From CAIWHR01 sp963813415 (GTDB lineage: Bacteria; Pseudomonadota; Gammaproteobacteria; Burkholderiales; Casimicrobiaceae): a stretch of 64,000 nucleotides of DNA. Below are positions 45,934-54,498 of this stretch, piece by piece (the stretch's first letter is position 1; every line of letters starts with the position of its first letter). Location of the stretch: contig CAWEYW010000001.1 of NCBI GenBank assembly GCA_963813415.1, positions 372,001-436,000 on the forward strand. The letters are read 5' to 3'. The notes beneath the pieces are model-generated. The model worked only from the letters and a program-made list of their open reading frames with translations. It was not told where the DNA came from and did not search any database. A program made the translations under genes and the position numbers.

Positions 45934-46512
45934 TTACTCGCCGTAGCGCTCGGCGCGGGAACGGCCGCGGGCGATCTGGACGAGATCGAATAGCACGAAC
46001 ACGAGCGCGGCGGCCGAGCCGACCGGCAACCCAAGATATTCGATCGACATGGGCCAGTCGAGCACCGTCAGGCGATTGGCCCAGCCGCTCTCCACGATGC
46101 CGAAGCCGTACCACACCAGGAGCGCCAGGATGACGGCGCACGCCGACTGGATGACGCCGTCCCAGGCGCGGCGTGCGTTCGGCGAGAGCTTGTCGACGAA
46201 CTCGGTGATCGCGACGTGCTCGGCGCGGCGCGCCGCCGCCGCTCCGCCGAGGAACGTGACCCAGACCATCATCACCTCGCTCAACTCCGTCGTCCACGCG
46301 ACCTCCGCCTCGAAGAAGCGGAGGATCACGTTGGTGAAAACGATGAGGACGATCGCGGCCCCGAGCAATACCGTCACCCAATCGACGAGCTGGCCGAACC
46401 AGCGGAGCGGTCCCGGTGCGGGCGGTCCCGACGGAATGAGTGGCCGGCCGGGCGCAGCGCGGACGGGCCGGTGCATCGCCGTATCCGCCGCTGCAACCGG
46501 TGACGCTTTCAT
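45934..46512 (-). CDS. dctQ: TRAP transporter small permease DctQ
   Basis: The 192-residue protein has four membrane helices (for example LVDWVTVLLGAAIVLIVFTNVILRFF and VMMVWVTFLGGAAAARRAEHVAI), the DctQ pattern. The first 40 residues are a Pro/Ala-rich cytosolic tail. The gene starts six bases after dctP and ends three bases before dctM. DctQ holds the complex together with DctM. Confidence 0.93.
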   Translation of the reverse strand: MKASPVAAADTAMHRPVRAAPGRPLIPSGPPAPGPLRWFGQLVDWVTVLLGAAIVLIVFTNVILRFFEAEVAWTTELSEVMMVWVTFLGGAAAARRAEHVAITEFVDKLSPNARRAWDGVIQSACAVILALLVWYGFGIVESGWANRLTVLDWPMSIEYLGLPVGSAAALVFVLFDLVQIARGRSRAERYGE

Positions 46513-46518
46513 GTCGCG

Positions 46519-47532
46519 CTACTTGGCCGGCAACGCTTTACGGACCGCGTCCGCCTCGGCGACGAAGGCATCGGCGTCCGCGCCGTACTTCTCCTTCGCC
46601 TTCGCGTAGACGGGCTTTACCGCATCGCGCCAGGGGCCGATCGCCGGACGCGAGATCTTCGCGCCCTTGCTTTCCATGTCCTTCAGCTGGCGGTCGTCAT
46701 TGGCCCGGATCTCGTTGCGGATCCAGGCCTCCACCTCGCGTGCCGCCTTCGACACCGCCTCCCGATCCTGCGGCGAGAGCTTCTGCCACGTCTTCTCGGA
46801 GATGGTCAGCGGGATCGGGCTGTAGACGTGCTGGGTCAGCGTCACGTACGGAGCCACTTCGTAGAATTTGTTGGCGTAGATGGTGTCGATCGGATTCTCC
46901 TGCCCGCTCACCACACCCTGCTGGATCGCGAGATACACCTCGGGCAACGGCATGATCACGACGTTGAAGCCCATCGCGTCGAGGGTCCAGCGCATCATCT
47001 CGTTGGGGAAGCTGCGCAGCTTCTTGCCCTTTGCATCTGCCGGCGTGCGCAACGGGTCCTTCGTGGTCATGCTGCGGAAGCCCGCTTCCCAGGTTGCCAG
47101 GAACCGGAAGCCCTTCGCCGGTCCCTTGTCGAACTGCGCGTGCAGCCATTTCGAGTTGTCGTAGAGCTTCCAGCCCTGCTCGTAGCTGTCGACGAGGAAC
47201 GGCAGCGCCGTGAGGTTCAGGGTCGGAATGTGGGTGGCATAGGTGCCCACGCCCGTCACGGTGAAATCGATGCCGCCGAGCTGCAGCTGCTCGACGCCCT
47301 TCGGGTCGTTGGCGAGCTGACCGGCCGGGTAGATCTGCAGCTTGTAGCGCCCCTGCGTGTACTGCTGCAGCTTCTCGCCGAACATCTCGGCGGCCTTCTG
47401 TCGTGCGCCGCCCGGCTGGTCGGTGTGGCTGAACTTGAGGATCGTCTGGGCATTCGCGGCAGGCGCTAAGGCTAGCGCCAGCGCGGTCGCGAGCGCAGCG
47501 GCAAGTCGCATGGCGGATGAACGGGTTTGCAT
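46519..47532 (-). CDS. dctP: TRAP transporter substrate-binding protein DctP
   Basis: The 337-residue protein has a signal peptide (cleavage after AANAQ, about residue 29) and the DctP fold. RSFPNEMMRWTLDAMG in the middle contains the Arg region that usually clamps a substrate carboxylate, and PLPEVYLAIQQGVVSGQENPIDTI is the DctP signature. A strong AAGGAGGT ribosome-binding site precedes the ATG at 47532. The ligand is probably an organic or sugar acid, as the upstream genes encode a lactonase and acid-type dehydrogenases. Confidence 0.95.
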   Translation of the reverse strand: MQTRSSAMRLAAALATALALALAPAANAQTILKFSHTDQPGGARQKAAEMFGEKLQQYTQGRYKLQIYPAGQLANDPKGVEQLQLGGIDFTVTGVGTYATHIPTLNLTALPFLVDSYEQGWKLYDNSKWLHAQFDKGPAKGFRFLATWEAGFRSMTTKDPLRTPADAKGKKLRSFPNEMMRWTLDAMGFNVVIMPLPEVYLAIQQGVVSGQENPIDTIYANKFYEVAPYVTLTQHVYSPIPLTISEKTWQKLSPQDREAVSKAAREVEAWIRNEIRANDDRQLKDMESKGAKISRPAIGPWRDAVKPVYAKAKEKYGADADAFVAEADAVRKALPAK

Positions 47533-47577
47533 GAGTTGCTACCTCCTTCTGCTCGTTGGCGGGAGCCCCGCGTTGCT

Positions 47578-48627
47578 CTAGGGCCGGGCCGGATCGAATC
47601 CGGCGATTTCGATGCGCCGTCCTTCGCCATGGGAGCGATAAACGGCTTCCTGCACGCGCAAGTTGGCGAGATACGCGCGCGCGGTGTTCTCGAGCGGCGT
47701 GCCCTGCGTGAAGTGGCGGACGACATGGCGCTGGAGCGATTCGCAGGCGCCGCCTCCGAACGTTTCCTCCGGACCCGGATCGTAGCGATGCTCGACTTCC
47801 GGCCGCTGGTGCGCCTTCCACCAGAGTCGCGCATCGCCATCCAGTCGCAGCACGCCCGCGGAGCCTTCGAGCCACATCTCGCCCATCGTGCGGCGCGGAT
47901 TAGCGGCCACGTGGTCGTTCAGGCGATTGCCGTCGAAGAGCCCGGTGGTCCCCGGCGTGAACTCGAAGACGATGTAACCAGCGTCCTCACCGGCGATCAC
48001 CGGATTGACCTTGCGCAGCCGCGCGTAGACCGCGCTCACCTCGCCCATGAGAAAGCGGAACGTGTCGATCCAGTGGATCGCCGTTTCGTAGACGAGGAGC
48101 CGTGGCATCTGCTGGAAGTACGGCTGGCGCGAGAGGTACGCGTCGGCGCCCTGCCCGTCGCCCGGCCGCAATCGAAACGCCACCGCGTGCAACGCGCCGA
48201 GTATGCCGTCGTCGATCAACCGTCGCGCCTCGCGATACCAGGGCTCCCAGCGGAAGTTTTCGTGGATCACGAGCGGCACGCCGGCGCGCTCGGCGTGCTC
48301 GGTCATGGCCACCGCCTCCGCATAGCTCGTGCCGAACGGCTTCTGGCAGATGGTGGGAATGCCGCGATCGATCACCTTGGCCGTGAACGCGCGATGGGTG
48401 GCCGGAGGCGTGATCAGGTCCACGAGATCCGGTTGAACGCGATCCAGCGCTTGGTCGAGATCGCCGAACACCTCGGGCACGCCCCACCGCTCGGCGAGCG
48501 CGCGCGCCTTGGCCTGGTCGCGGTTCACGATCGCCACGCAGCGGGCATCCACGATGTTGTGCCAGCCTTCGTACTGGAACTGGCTGAAGTAGCCGGCGCC
48601 TACCCCGAGGACACGCAAGGTGCTCAC
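47578..48627 (-). CDS. Gfo/Idh/MocA-family oxidoreductase
   Basis: The 349-residue protein has an N-terminal Rossmann fold (LGVGAGYFSQFQYEGW) and the family's QKPFG motif near residue 95 (TICQKPFGTSYAEA), plus HENFRWEPWYREAR. It oxidises or reduces a sugar or cyclitol derivative with NAD(P). A GTG at 48627 is chosen as start (VSTLRVLGVGAG); an ATG at 48687, just past the stop of the preceding dehydrogenase gene, would add 20 unconserved residues. The dctP gene follows after 45 bases, so it belongs to the sugar-acid operon. Confidence 0.9.
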   Translation of the reverse strand: MSTLRVLGVGAGYFSQFQYEGWHNIVDARCVAIVNRDQAKARALAERWGVPEVFGDLDQALDRVQPDLVDLITPPATHRAFTAKVIDRGIPTICQKPFGTSYAEAVAMTEHAERAGVPLVIHENFRWEPWYREARRLIDDGILGALHAVAFRLRPGDGQGADAYLSRQPYFQQMPRLLVYETAIHWIDTFRFLMGEVSAVYARLRKVNPVIAGEDAGYIVFEFTPGTTGLFDGNRLNDHVAANPRRTMGEMWLEGSAGVLRLDGDARLWWKAHQRPEVEHRYDPGPEETFGGGACESLQRHVVRHFTQGTPLENTARAYLANLRVQEAVYRSHGEGRRIEIAGFDPARP

Positions 48628-48692
48628 TGCACTACCTTCGCGCTGCGCGCTCCGGTATTCGCGCTCGGGGCGGCCCTTCGCGCTCATGCTCG

Positions 48693-49779
48693 TCACAAGT
48701 TCGACAGGACCGCACCGGCGATGGCGGCCGTGCCGTCGCTGCCCCCGAACTCGTACGGCCTGATCTTGCCGCTCGCAAACACCGCGTCGACTGCATGCTC
48801 GAGACGCTGGCCGGCCGCCGCGAGAACCTCCATCCCGCTGCGCTGCGCCAGCCAGTCGAGCATCATGGCGGCCGAAAGAATCGTCGCGGTCGGATTGGCC
48901 TTGCCCTGTCCCGCGATGTCCGGCGCCGAGCCATGGCAGGGCTGGAACAAGGCCATGCTGGTCACCGAGGTCGCCCGAGGGTGCCATGCCCATCCCGCCG
49001 ACGAGCGCTGCCGTCTGGTCGGAGATGATGTCGCCGAACATGTTCTCCATGACCAGCACGTCGAAGTCCCACGGCTTGCGAATGAGGTCGAGCGCGGTCG
49101 CGTCGACGTAGTTGTGCCGCGCCTCGATGTCCGGGAAGAGCGCCGCGCGCTCGTCGAACACCTTGCGGAAGAAAGCCATCGACCGGAACACGTTGGCCTT
49201 GTCGACGCATGTCACGCGGCCCGGCCGTCCCCGCGTCTTGCGCCGGCGCGCGAGCCGGAACGAGAAGTCGTCGACGCGCTCGCACCCCGCACGGGTGATC
49301 ACCATGGTGTCGCGGGCCTCGCGATCTTCGATCACCTCGCCCTTGCCGCGCGACGCGAACAGGCCTTCGGTCGACTCGCGAACGACGACGAGGTCGATCG
49401 ACTTGGCGCGCGGATCGGCGAGCGGCAGCGGGATGCCCGGGATCGCGCGCACCGGACGCACGCCGGCGTAGAGCTCGAGCGCCACCCGAAGGTCGAGTTG
49501 CGGGGCGATCTCGGTCCCGTCCGGGTACCGGATCTCGGGCCACCCCATCGCGCCGAACAGGATGGCATCCGCACGGCGTGCCGCGGTCAACGTGTCGGCA
49601 GGCAGCGCGTCGCCCGTCGACTTGTAATGCTGGGCACCGGCGGGATGCGACGAGAAGCGAAACGCGAACGGCGCCCCCCTCGCGAGTCGCTCGAGCAGCG
49701 GCACCGTGGCCTCGATCACTTCGGGGCCGATACCGTCACCGGGCAGCACGGCGATGTCGAACACACGGGGGGCAGTCAT
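48693..49779 (-). pseudogene. Isocitrate/isopropylmalate dehydrogenase family protein, frameshifted
   Basis: The gene encodes a beta-decarboxylating dehydrogenase of the isopropylmalate/tartrate/D-malate group. The first frame from ATG 49779 shows IAVLPGDGIGPEVIEA, the substrate-binding Tyr/Lys region (CVDKANVFRS) and FDVLVMENMFGDIISDQTAALVGGMGMAPSGDLGDQH. The rest (LFQPCHGSAPDIAGQGKANPTATILSAAM) lies in another frame, ending at 48693. Deleting one base near 48951-48954 gives a continuous DQHALFQPCHGSAPD. A TAGGAG site precedes the start. Catabolic dehydration or decarboxylation of a sugar-acid product is the likely role. True pseudogene or sequencing error cannot be decided here. Confidence 0.87.
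48951..48954 (-). other. Frameshift point in dehydrogenase gene
   Basis: The plus strand reads GGCC here. On the coding strand CAT GGC CTT G breaks the frame; removing one G gives CAT GCC TTG TTC, which matches the conserved H-A-L-F of the family. Confidence 0.7.
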
Positions 49780-49793
49780 GACGGGCGGGACTC

Positions 49794-50498
49794 CTAGAGT
49801 TGTTGCAGGCGATAGCGTTCGAGAATGACGAGCAGCTCGCGGCTGCCGCGCTCGCGGTGCGCGCGGTGGACCTCCGCCGCACCGCGCGCGTCGCCGGCAC
49901 GGATCCGTTCCACGAGGGCCATGTGCTCGCGTGTCGAATGGGTGGGCTTGTCGCGCATGCGCAGCGTGACCATGCGCGCGCGGTGGGCGCGATCCCAGCA
50001 GTTCAGCACGGCGTCGATCAACAGGCGGTTGCCGGAAAGCATGATCAGATGGCGGTGGAAGCGCTCGTCGGCTTGCGCCCACGCATCGAGATCGTCGGCC
50101 GCGAGGGCGCGCTCCATGTCGCGCGAGGCCCGGATCAAGGGCGCGAGCTGGTGCTCGCTGGGAGCGCGTCGCACCACGAGCTCGGCTGCCATCGATTCGA
50201 GTGCGGTCAACATCTCATAGATGTCGCGCATGTCCGCCGCGGAGACCGGGAGCACGCGCATGCCATGGCGCGGCACCACTTCCACCAGCCGCTCCTTTTC
50301 CAGCCGGATCAACGCTTCACGCACCGGCGTGCGACTCATGCCGAGGTCGTGCGCGAGCTCCTGCTCCAGCGCGCCGAAACCCGGGGGCCAGACGTTGTCC
50401 AGAATGCGCCGGCGCATCGTGTCGTAGGCGGCGTCCACGCGCGATCGCGCACTTGCCACCGGCGTGACGTGCGAGCGCTTGCGCGGCACGGCAGCCAC
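49794..50498 (-). CDS. GntR-family (FCD) transcriptional regulator
   Basis: The 234-residue protein has an N-terminal winged helix (YDTMRRRILDNVWPPG, then ELAHDLGMSRTPVREALIRLEKERLVEVVPRHGMRV) and a C-terminal FCD ligand-binding domain with metal-binding His/Asp positions (DERFHRHLIMLSGN, REHMALVERI). The start is uncertain: GTG at 50498 is used, GTG 50489 is close. It lies in the sugar-acid operon, 14 bases before the dehydrogenase gene, so it probably autoregulates the operon. A GTATAC-centred palindrome upstream of the operon (51695-51706) is the candidate operator. Confidence 0.9.
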   Translation of the reverse strand: MAAVPRKRSHVTPVASARSRVDAAYDTMRRRILDNVWPPGFGALEQELAHDLGMSRTPVREALIRLEKERLVEVVPRHGMRVLPVSAADMRDIYEMLTALESMAAELVVRRAPSEHQLAPLIRASRDMERALAADDLDAWAQADERFHRHLIMLSGNRLLIDAVLNCWDRAHRARMVTLRMRDKPTHSTREHMALVERIRAGDARGAAEVHRAHRERGSRELLVILERYRLQQL

Positions 50499-50637
50499 GC
50501 CGCGGCGCGTTCGATCCGTGGCGGCGCGATCAGCTTCCGGCAAGGCCGTGCGCCTCCGCAACGAACAGGTCCTTCCACGACGCCGGCGCCACAAGAAGCA
50601 ACAGACTGCGCATGCGCACGAACATCTCCATGCGCGA

Positions 50638-51630
50638 TCAGGCCGCGAACGGGCCGTAAGTCCAGTGCACCGGAGGATGACCTGCCAGCGGCGCACGGAA
50701 ACATGCGATGCGGTCGCCTAGCAGACACCCGAGAAAGGCGGTGCGCAGATCCGGACCGCCGAACGCGAGACTCGAGATGTTGCGCAGCACGCGCCCCGCC
50801 GCTTTGTCGAGATGCGGCCTTCCCATCTCGCCGGCGAGGTAAGCCTCCTCGGCCCAGGCGGTATGCGCGGGATCCTCGTCCTCGAGGAAGAGCGTCTGCG
50901 CGCCGTCGGGGGCGACCCGGATCACCCGGTTGGACACGATGCTCGTGATCCAGACTCCGCCTTCGGCATCGAACGTGAGGCCATCGGGATACGTTCCGTG
51001 ACCAAACGTCGACACCGTTTCCCGGGGCCCGAGCTCGCCGTCGGCCCGCACGCGAAAGCGCGACAAACGGCGCGCGAACGTTTCGTTCACGTAGAGCCAC
51101 CCGCCATCGGGCGAGACCAGCGCCTCGTTGGTGTAACCGAGGCCGTCCGCCACGATGCGCGCACCGCGCGCGTCGACACACACGATGAAGCCGTCGGCGA
51201 CGTCGCGCCGATATGCACGCGCCCGCGGCAGAAGGCGGGTGCTGACGGTGATCCACACCCGTCCTGCCTCGTCCACGGCCACGAAGTTGGTGGGCGGAAG
51301 ATCCGTGCCTTCGACACTCTCCAGAAAGGGCCGAATCTCGCCGTCGCGGGACAGCCGGAAGACGCCACCGACAGCCTCGCCCAGGTCGGCGAGCAGAAAC
51401 GCGCCGTCGGGAAGAAGCGCGATCCCGTTGGGTCGCAGCGGCCGGCCCGCGGCCAGTGTCGCGCGGTAGAGCGCCTGGTCGCCCTGGGCCCGGACGCAGG
51501 CGACCCCGCCTCGCCAGTCCGCCGAATACAGGTCTCCTGCGCGCGTCGCCAGCACGCATTCGGGACGCACGAGGCCGGCGCCGCGGAACGCGAGCGCTGC
51601 CAGATCGATCACGGGTCCTTGCGACGGCAC
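50638..51630 (-). CDS. SMP-30/gluconolactonase/LRE family lactonase
   Basis: The 330-residue protein is a six-bladed propeller of the SMP-30/gluconolactonase family, which hydrolyses sugar lactones. The family's metal-binding motifs appear as PECVLATRAGDLYSADW, DLPPTNFVAVDEAGRVWITVS (N and D), GYTNEALVSPDGGWLYVNET and GTYPDGLTFDAEGGVWI. The start is a GTG at 51630, preceded by GAGGAGGAG. It is probably the first gene of the operon that continues with GntR, dehydrogenase, Gfo/Idh/MocA and TRAP genes. A sugar lactone derived from an imported or oxidised sugar is the likely substrate. Confidence 0.9.
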   Translation of the reverse strand: MPSQGPVIDLAALAFRGAGLVRPECVLATRAGDLYSADWRGGVACVRAQGDQALYRATLAAGRPLRPNGIALLPDGAFLLADLGEAVGGVFRLSRDGEIRPFLESVEGTDLPPTNFVAVDEAGRVWITVSTRLLPRARAYRRDVADGFIVCVDARGARIVADGLGYTNEALVSPDGGWLYVNETFARRLSRFRVRADGELGPRETVSTFGHGTYPDGLTFDAEGGVWITSIVSNRVIRVAPDGAQTLFLEDEDPAHTAWAEEAYLAGEMGRPHLDKAAGRVLRNISSLAFGGPDLRTAFLGCLLGDRIACFRAPLAGHPPVHWTYGPFAA

Positions 51631-51924
51631 GGCCCGAACTCCTCCTCTAACGCGCGGCTTCCGTCGGGGTCTTTCGGCGGCCAACCCGGGAAACAGCGTA
51701 TACGCTACTGCATGCGTCGTTCGGCTGTCAACGCGCGCCCCTCGGTGGCGGTCGGTGCCGGCCACCCGCGGCTTCCCTCAGCCGGGAGCGACGGTAGGAC
51801 AATCGCTTACGTCTTTCGAGGCGGAGTCGGCGCGCGGAGAGAATTGCGCCGTGCCCGAGTCGATGTGCAGCGTCAACAGGTTGTTTCTGCTCCCACCCGA
51901 GCGGCTCGCCGGTGCTAAGCCGCC
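51631..51924. promoter_or_regulatory. Promoter region of the lactonase/TRAP operon
   Basis: This stretch holds the leader of the lactonase gene with a 12-base palindrome at 51695-51706, and otherwise nothing recognised. Confidence 0.4.
51695..51706. promoter_or_regulatory. Candidate GntR operator AGCGTATACGCT
   Basis: A perfect 12-base palindrome centred on GTATAC lies about 65 bases upstream of the first gene of the operon. Operators of FCD-type GntR regulators often have such a GTATAC-like core, and the operon contains a GntR gene. The link is an inference. Confidence 0.55.
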
Positions 51925-52812
51925 GATGCCGAGGTGCGGTGACGCGCGCAGACAGCTGGGAGACAAATATTCGTCGGCGTTCAACCCGGCGTACTTGATC
52001 CATGCTCGAGCGCATCGCGGGTGGACGGCGTGATCTCGAATGACTGGGGAAGCTTCAGGACGCCCCCGCGCCCGAGCACTACACCGTCTTCACAGCGGTT
52101 TGTGCCATCTTCTGGACGATCTGCGGCGCGAACAGCTTGAGCCAGGGCACGAACCTCGCGCGATGCGTCATTAGCAGCTCGCGCTTGCGTGCGCGCATCC
52201 CGGCGATGATCTGCCGAGCACATTCTGCGACCGGCATCACGCGGCTTTCGTCCAGCAACGAAACGCTGGTCAGTTTGCCGTCGGGGCCGAACGCATGCTT
52301 GCGGATATCCGTGGCGACCAAGGCGGGAAATGCCGCGGTGACGTCCACGCCCGTGCCAACGAGTTCCGTCCGAAGCGCCTCGAGAAAGCCGGCCTGGGCG
52401 CACTTCGACGCGGTCAACGCCGTGTGCTCGGGCACGCCGACCTTGGCCATCATGCCCGGAATGCCGACGACCAGCCCCTTCGACTTCCTTAACGCAGCGA
52501 GCGCGTACCGCGTGCACCACACCGTACCCATGTGGTTGACGCGCATCATCTCCTCATACCATCCAAAGTCGGACACGTCCTCGAGACGGCCGTGGCCGGC
52601 GATACCGGCGTCATTGACGAGCACGTCGATGCCGCCGAACCGAGTGACGGCCCAGATCTCCTTCAGCTTCAGCGGTGGATTCTGGCCGAGCAGCTTTGCC
52701 CTTGTTCCACAGTTTTGCGCGCCCTGCGGCTGTCGTAGCGGTATCCATGAACGGCTCATCTGTTGAGGGAAAGGAGCTTCATATGGATCCCCGCCAACGG
52801 GCGGTTCACGAC
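51925..52812 (-). mobile_element. Degenerate tyrosine-recombinase element containing a captured SDR fragment
   Basis: The right end (52738-52812) matches the integrase flank at 57555-57633. Next to it the minus strand reads KLLGQNPPLKLKEIWAV, as in the integrase N-terminus at 57.5 kb (KLLGQKPPLKLQEIWAI). The left end, 51925-52078, reads KLPQSFEITPSTRDAL and, after a frame change, WIKYAGLNADEYLSPSCLRASPHL, matching the integrase middle (QFEITEQTRDAV, then WIAAARLKPEHYLFPSRLSESPHL). Between them an SDR gene fragment (52079 to about 52650) replaces integrase residues about 35-90. The C-terminal catalytic part of the integrase is absent. Confidence 0.7.
52079..52759 (-). CDS. Chimeric ORF: integrase N-terminus fused to truncated short-chain dehydrogenase
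   Basis: The ORF of 226 residues begins at an ATG equivalent to that of the nearby integrase. About 37 residues are integrase-like, then it becomes an SDR at VTRFGGIDVLVNDAGIAGHG. The SDR part runs to its natural end (APQIVQKMAQTAVKTV). The NAD-binding TGxxxGIG motif and the first strands are missing, NNAG is NDAG, and the catalytic Tyr of YxASK is Leu (LTASK). It is therefore almost certainly inactive as a dehydrogenase. The junction lies near 52648-52652. Confidence 0.75.
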   Translation of the reverse strand: MSRSWIPLRQPQGAQNCGTRAKLLGQNPPLKLKEIWAVTRFGGIDVLVNDAGIAGHGRLEDVSDFGWYEEMMRVNHMGTVWCTRYALAALRKSKGLVVGIPGMMAKVGVPEHTALTASKCAQAGFLEALRTELVGTGVDVTAAFPALVATDIRKHAFGPDGKLTSVSLLDESRVMPVAECARQIIAGMRARKRELLMTHRARFVPWLKLFAPQIVQKMAQTAVKTV

Positions 52813-52953
52813 GCGAAGCGGCCCCGTGCGCGCCATCAGGCGGGACGCTCCAGATGCCGAGATGGAGTAGCATTTATTTCCCGGTCCCGGCAGCAGGTGG
52901 ACCGTGCAATGAACGCACCCTTGTAGGTTCCGCGATTCCAATGAGGAGGGACC

Positions 52954-53613
52954 ATGGCAAGTTCGATGACCAATCAATACCTAGACAATAACAAGCAGTA
53001 CGCGGCTGGTCAGGCGTTGCACAAGGCTGCGTATCCAGGCAAGCAACCGATTCAACCTTCGAAACGCGTTGCGGTCGTTGCTTGCATGGATGCGCGCCTG
53101 GACGTGGAGGACCTGCTCGGCCTGCAGACCGGTGACGCGCATATCATCCGCAACGCAGGGGGCGTCGTAAACGACGATGCGATCCGCTGCCTGATCGTCT
53201 CGCATCACCTCCTCAACACCAACGAGATCATCCTGATCCACCATACCCGCTGCGGCATGCTGGCGTTCAGCGATGACCTGCTCAAGGCCGGGCTCGAAGG
53301 CGACCCGGCGGCGGAAAAGTTGCTGGGCCAAGCGACGAACCGCGCGTTCACGAGCTGCAAGAAATGTGCGTCCACGCCATCGGCGTTCCACGCTTTCCGC
53401 GGTCAACTCGAGCCGCTCGACGCGCCGCGCGATGCCAAACAGATGGAACGCCTTTCGTGGGATGTGCGGCGAGGGATGTCTTCGGTTCTCAACCACCCCT
53501 GGCTCCCGACCAGCGGTCCGGACGCAGTCACAGTCCGCGGATTCATTTACGACGTGGACACCGGGAAACTCGAAGAAGTGAGCTATCCGGGTCCGATGGG
53601 ATCGATCGGTTGA
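52954..53613 (+). CDS. Beta-class carbonic anhydrase
   Basis: The 219-residue protein carries the beta-carbonic anhydrase zinc site: Cys44, Asp46 and Arg48 in ACMDARLD, and His97 and Cys100 in HHTRCGM. RNAGGVVNDDAIRCL is also characteristic. It interconverts CO2 and bicarbonate in the cytosol. A region with two more cysteines (FTSCKKCASTPSAF, about residues 126-139) is not part of the standard site. A GAGGAGGGA ribosome-binding site precedes the ATG at 52954. It stands alone, next to the degraded integrase element. Confidence 0.9.
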   Translation: MASSMTNQYLDNNKQYAAGQALHKAAYPGKQPIQPSKRVAVVACMDARLDVEDLLGLQTGDAHIIRNAGGVVNDDAIRCLIVSHHLLNTNEIILIHHTRCGMLAFSDDLLKAGLEGDPAAEKLLGQATNRAFTSCKKCASTPSAFHAFRGQLEPLDAPRDAKQMERLSWDVRRGMSSVLNHPWLPTSGPDAVTVRGFIYDVDTGKLEEVSYPGPMGSIG

Positions 53614-53927
53614 CGCACGCCAGCTGAACGTAGAGGCCGAGTACGGCGTTCCACGGCGCAGGTACTCGGCATCACGACCCGCGTTTAGCGTTTTGCCGCG
53701 TCGACTGGTCGGTCAAATCGCAGGGCTGCGACCTCAGGCCCGGTCTGCGAACTTCGCCCGACCGTCGCAAACCGACCCAAAGCGGAATCTGCTCGCCGTC
53801 CTCGCCGACTAGCGATCAGCGGAGTTGCACAGTTGAAGTAGGACAAGTCGACCCGCGATTACGCCTTCTCACGCGCGACCAGCGGCCGCTCTTGGGCCGG
53901 GACATGCGTGCCTCCCGACTGCACGAG
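53614..53927. other. Convergent gap with dispersed motif
   Basis: No gene is seen in 314 bases between carbonic anhydrase and the lipoprotein gene. Around 53759-53783 a GACCGTCGCAA ... CGACCCAAAGCGG motif resembles segments near 17830 and 31360. Confidence 0.35.
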
Positions 53928-54377
53928 TCACGCCGCGGGCACGGCGGACGAGTGGTGATCCACGATGTGCCACCGACCGTCGTGATACCGCAGCACCATG
54001 CTGAAGCGCGCCGGCCGCACTACTGGCTTGCCATTATCCGTTTCGGAGAACGTGTAGGTCCCCGAGTCCACCGCCATGTCCCCGTAGACGCGAATGTGCT
54101 GTTCCCCGATCACAGCTTTGTAGTCGGGCGGCACCCGTTTGAGGATTCCGAAGTATTCGCGAACCTTATCGGGCGTTGCGCGAATCGTGGGGGACCGTGT
54201 TCCCCAAAGCACGGCGTCCGGGTCGTAGAACGCGACAACTCGATCCACATCGTGCCCACTCATGCCGGCGGCCCAATCCTGAACGAGCGCGGAGATCTGC
54301 TGCTTCGATGTGTCTGGTGGAACGGTCTGGCAGCCAACGAGCGCGATAGCTGCGAACGACGCAAGAACAGCACGCAT
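53928..54377 (-). CDS. NTF2-like (SnoaL/DUF4440) lipoprotein
   Basis: The 149-residue product has a signal peptide with lipobox LVGC (Cys about residue 16) and is thus probably lipid-anchored. The mature part is an NTF2-like domain (VQDWAAGMSGHDVDRVVAFYDPDAVLWG, then VRPARFSMVLRYHDGRWHIVDHHSS), close to the calcium/calmodulin-kinase-II association or SnoaL families. The ATG at 54377 with GGAGGA upstream is preferred over an earlier start. The function is unknown. Two palindromes lie upstream (54464-54475 and 54481-54498). Confidence 0.82.
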   Translation of the reverse strand: MRAVLASFAAIALVGCQTVPPDTSKQQISALVQDWAAGMSGHDVDRVVAFYDPDAVLWGTRSPTIRATPDKVREYFGILKRVPPDYKAVIGEQHIRVYGDMAVDSGTYTFSETDNGKPVVRPARFSMVLRYHDGRWHIVDHHSSAVPAA

Positions 54378-54463
54378 AGAGTCCTCCGTATCATCGGCGC
54401 AAGCGGAGATAGTTTTGCGCACGCTTGCTTGGCCCAAAACAAATGCCCCGCCTAGCCTACGCG

Positions 54464-54475
54464 CGGAAGCTTCCG
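54464..54475. promoter_or_regulatory. Perfect palindrome CGGAAGCTTCCG
   Basis: A 12-base perfect palindrome about 90 bases upstream of the NTF2-like lipoprotein start. It could be a protein-binding site; no regulator is identified. Confidence 0.35.
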
Positions 54476-54480
54476 GAGTC

Positions 54481-54498
54481 TGTAGGACAAATCCTACA
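54481..54498. promoter_or_regulatory. Inverted repeat TGTAGGA-CAAA-TCCTACA
   Basis: Seven-base arms enclose a four-base spacer, five bases from the preceding palindrome. It is a candidate operator or small hairpin. Confidence 0.4.

Noticed and set aside
44656..45993. Plus-strand open frame opposite dctM
   Set aside because: The composition is extreme in Arg, His, Asp and Gln with no domain; dctM on the minus strand is certain.
46830..46900. Possible nitrate or alcohol link of the TRAP transporter
   Set aside because: The binding protein has only generic DctP features and its operon genes point to sugar or organic acids.
47527..49797. Long plus-strand open frame opposite the dehydrogenase and Gfo/Idh/MocA genes
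   Set aside because: The minus strand encodes clear conserved enzymes; the plus frame is a GC-driven antisense artefact.
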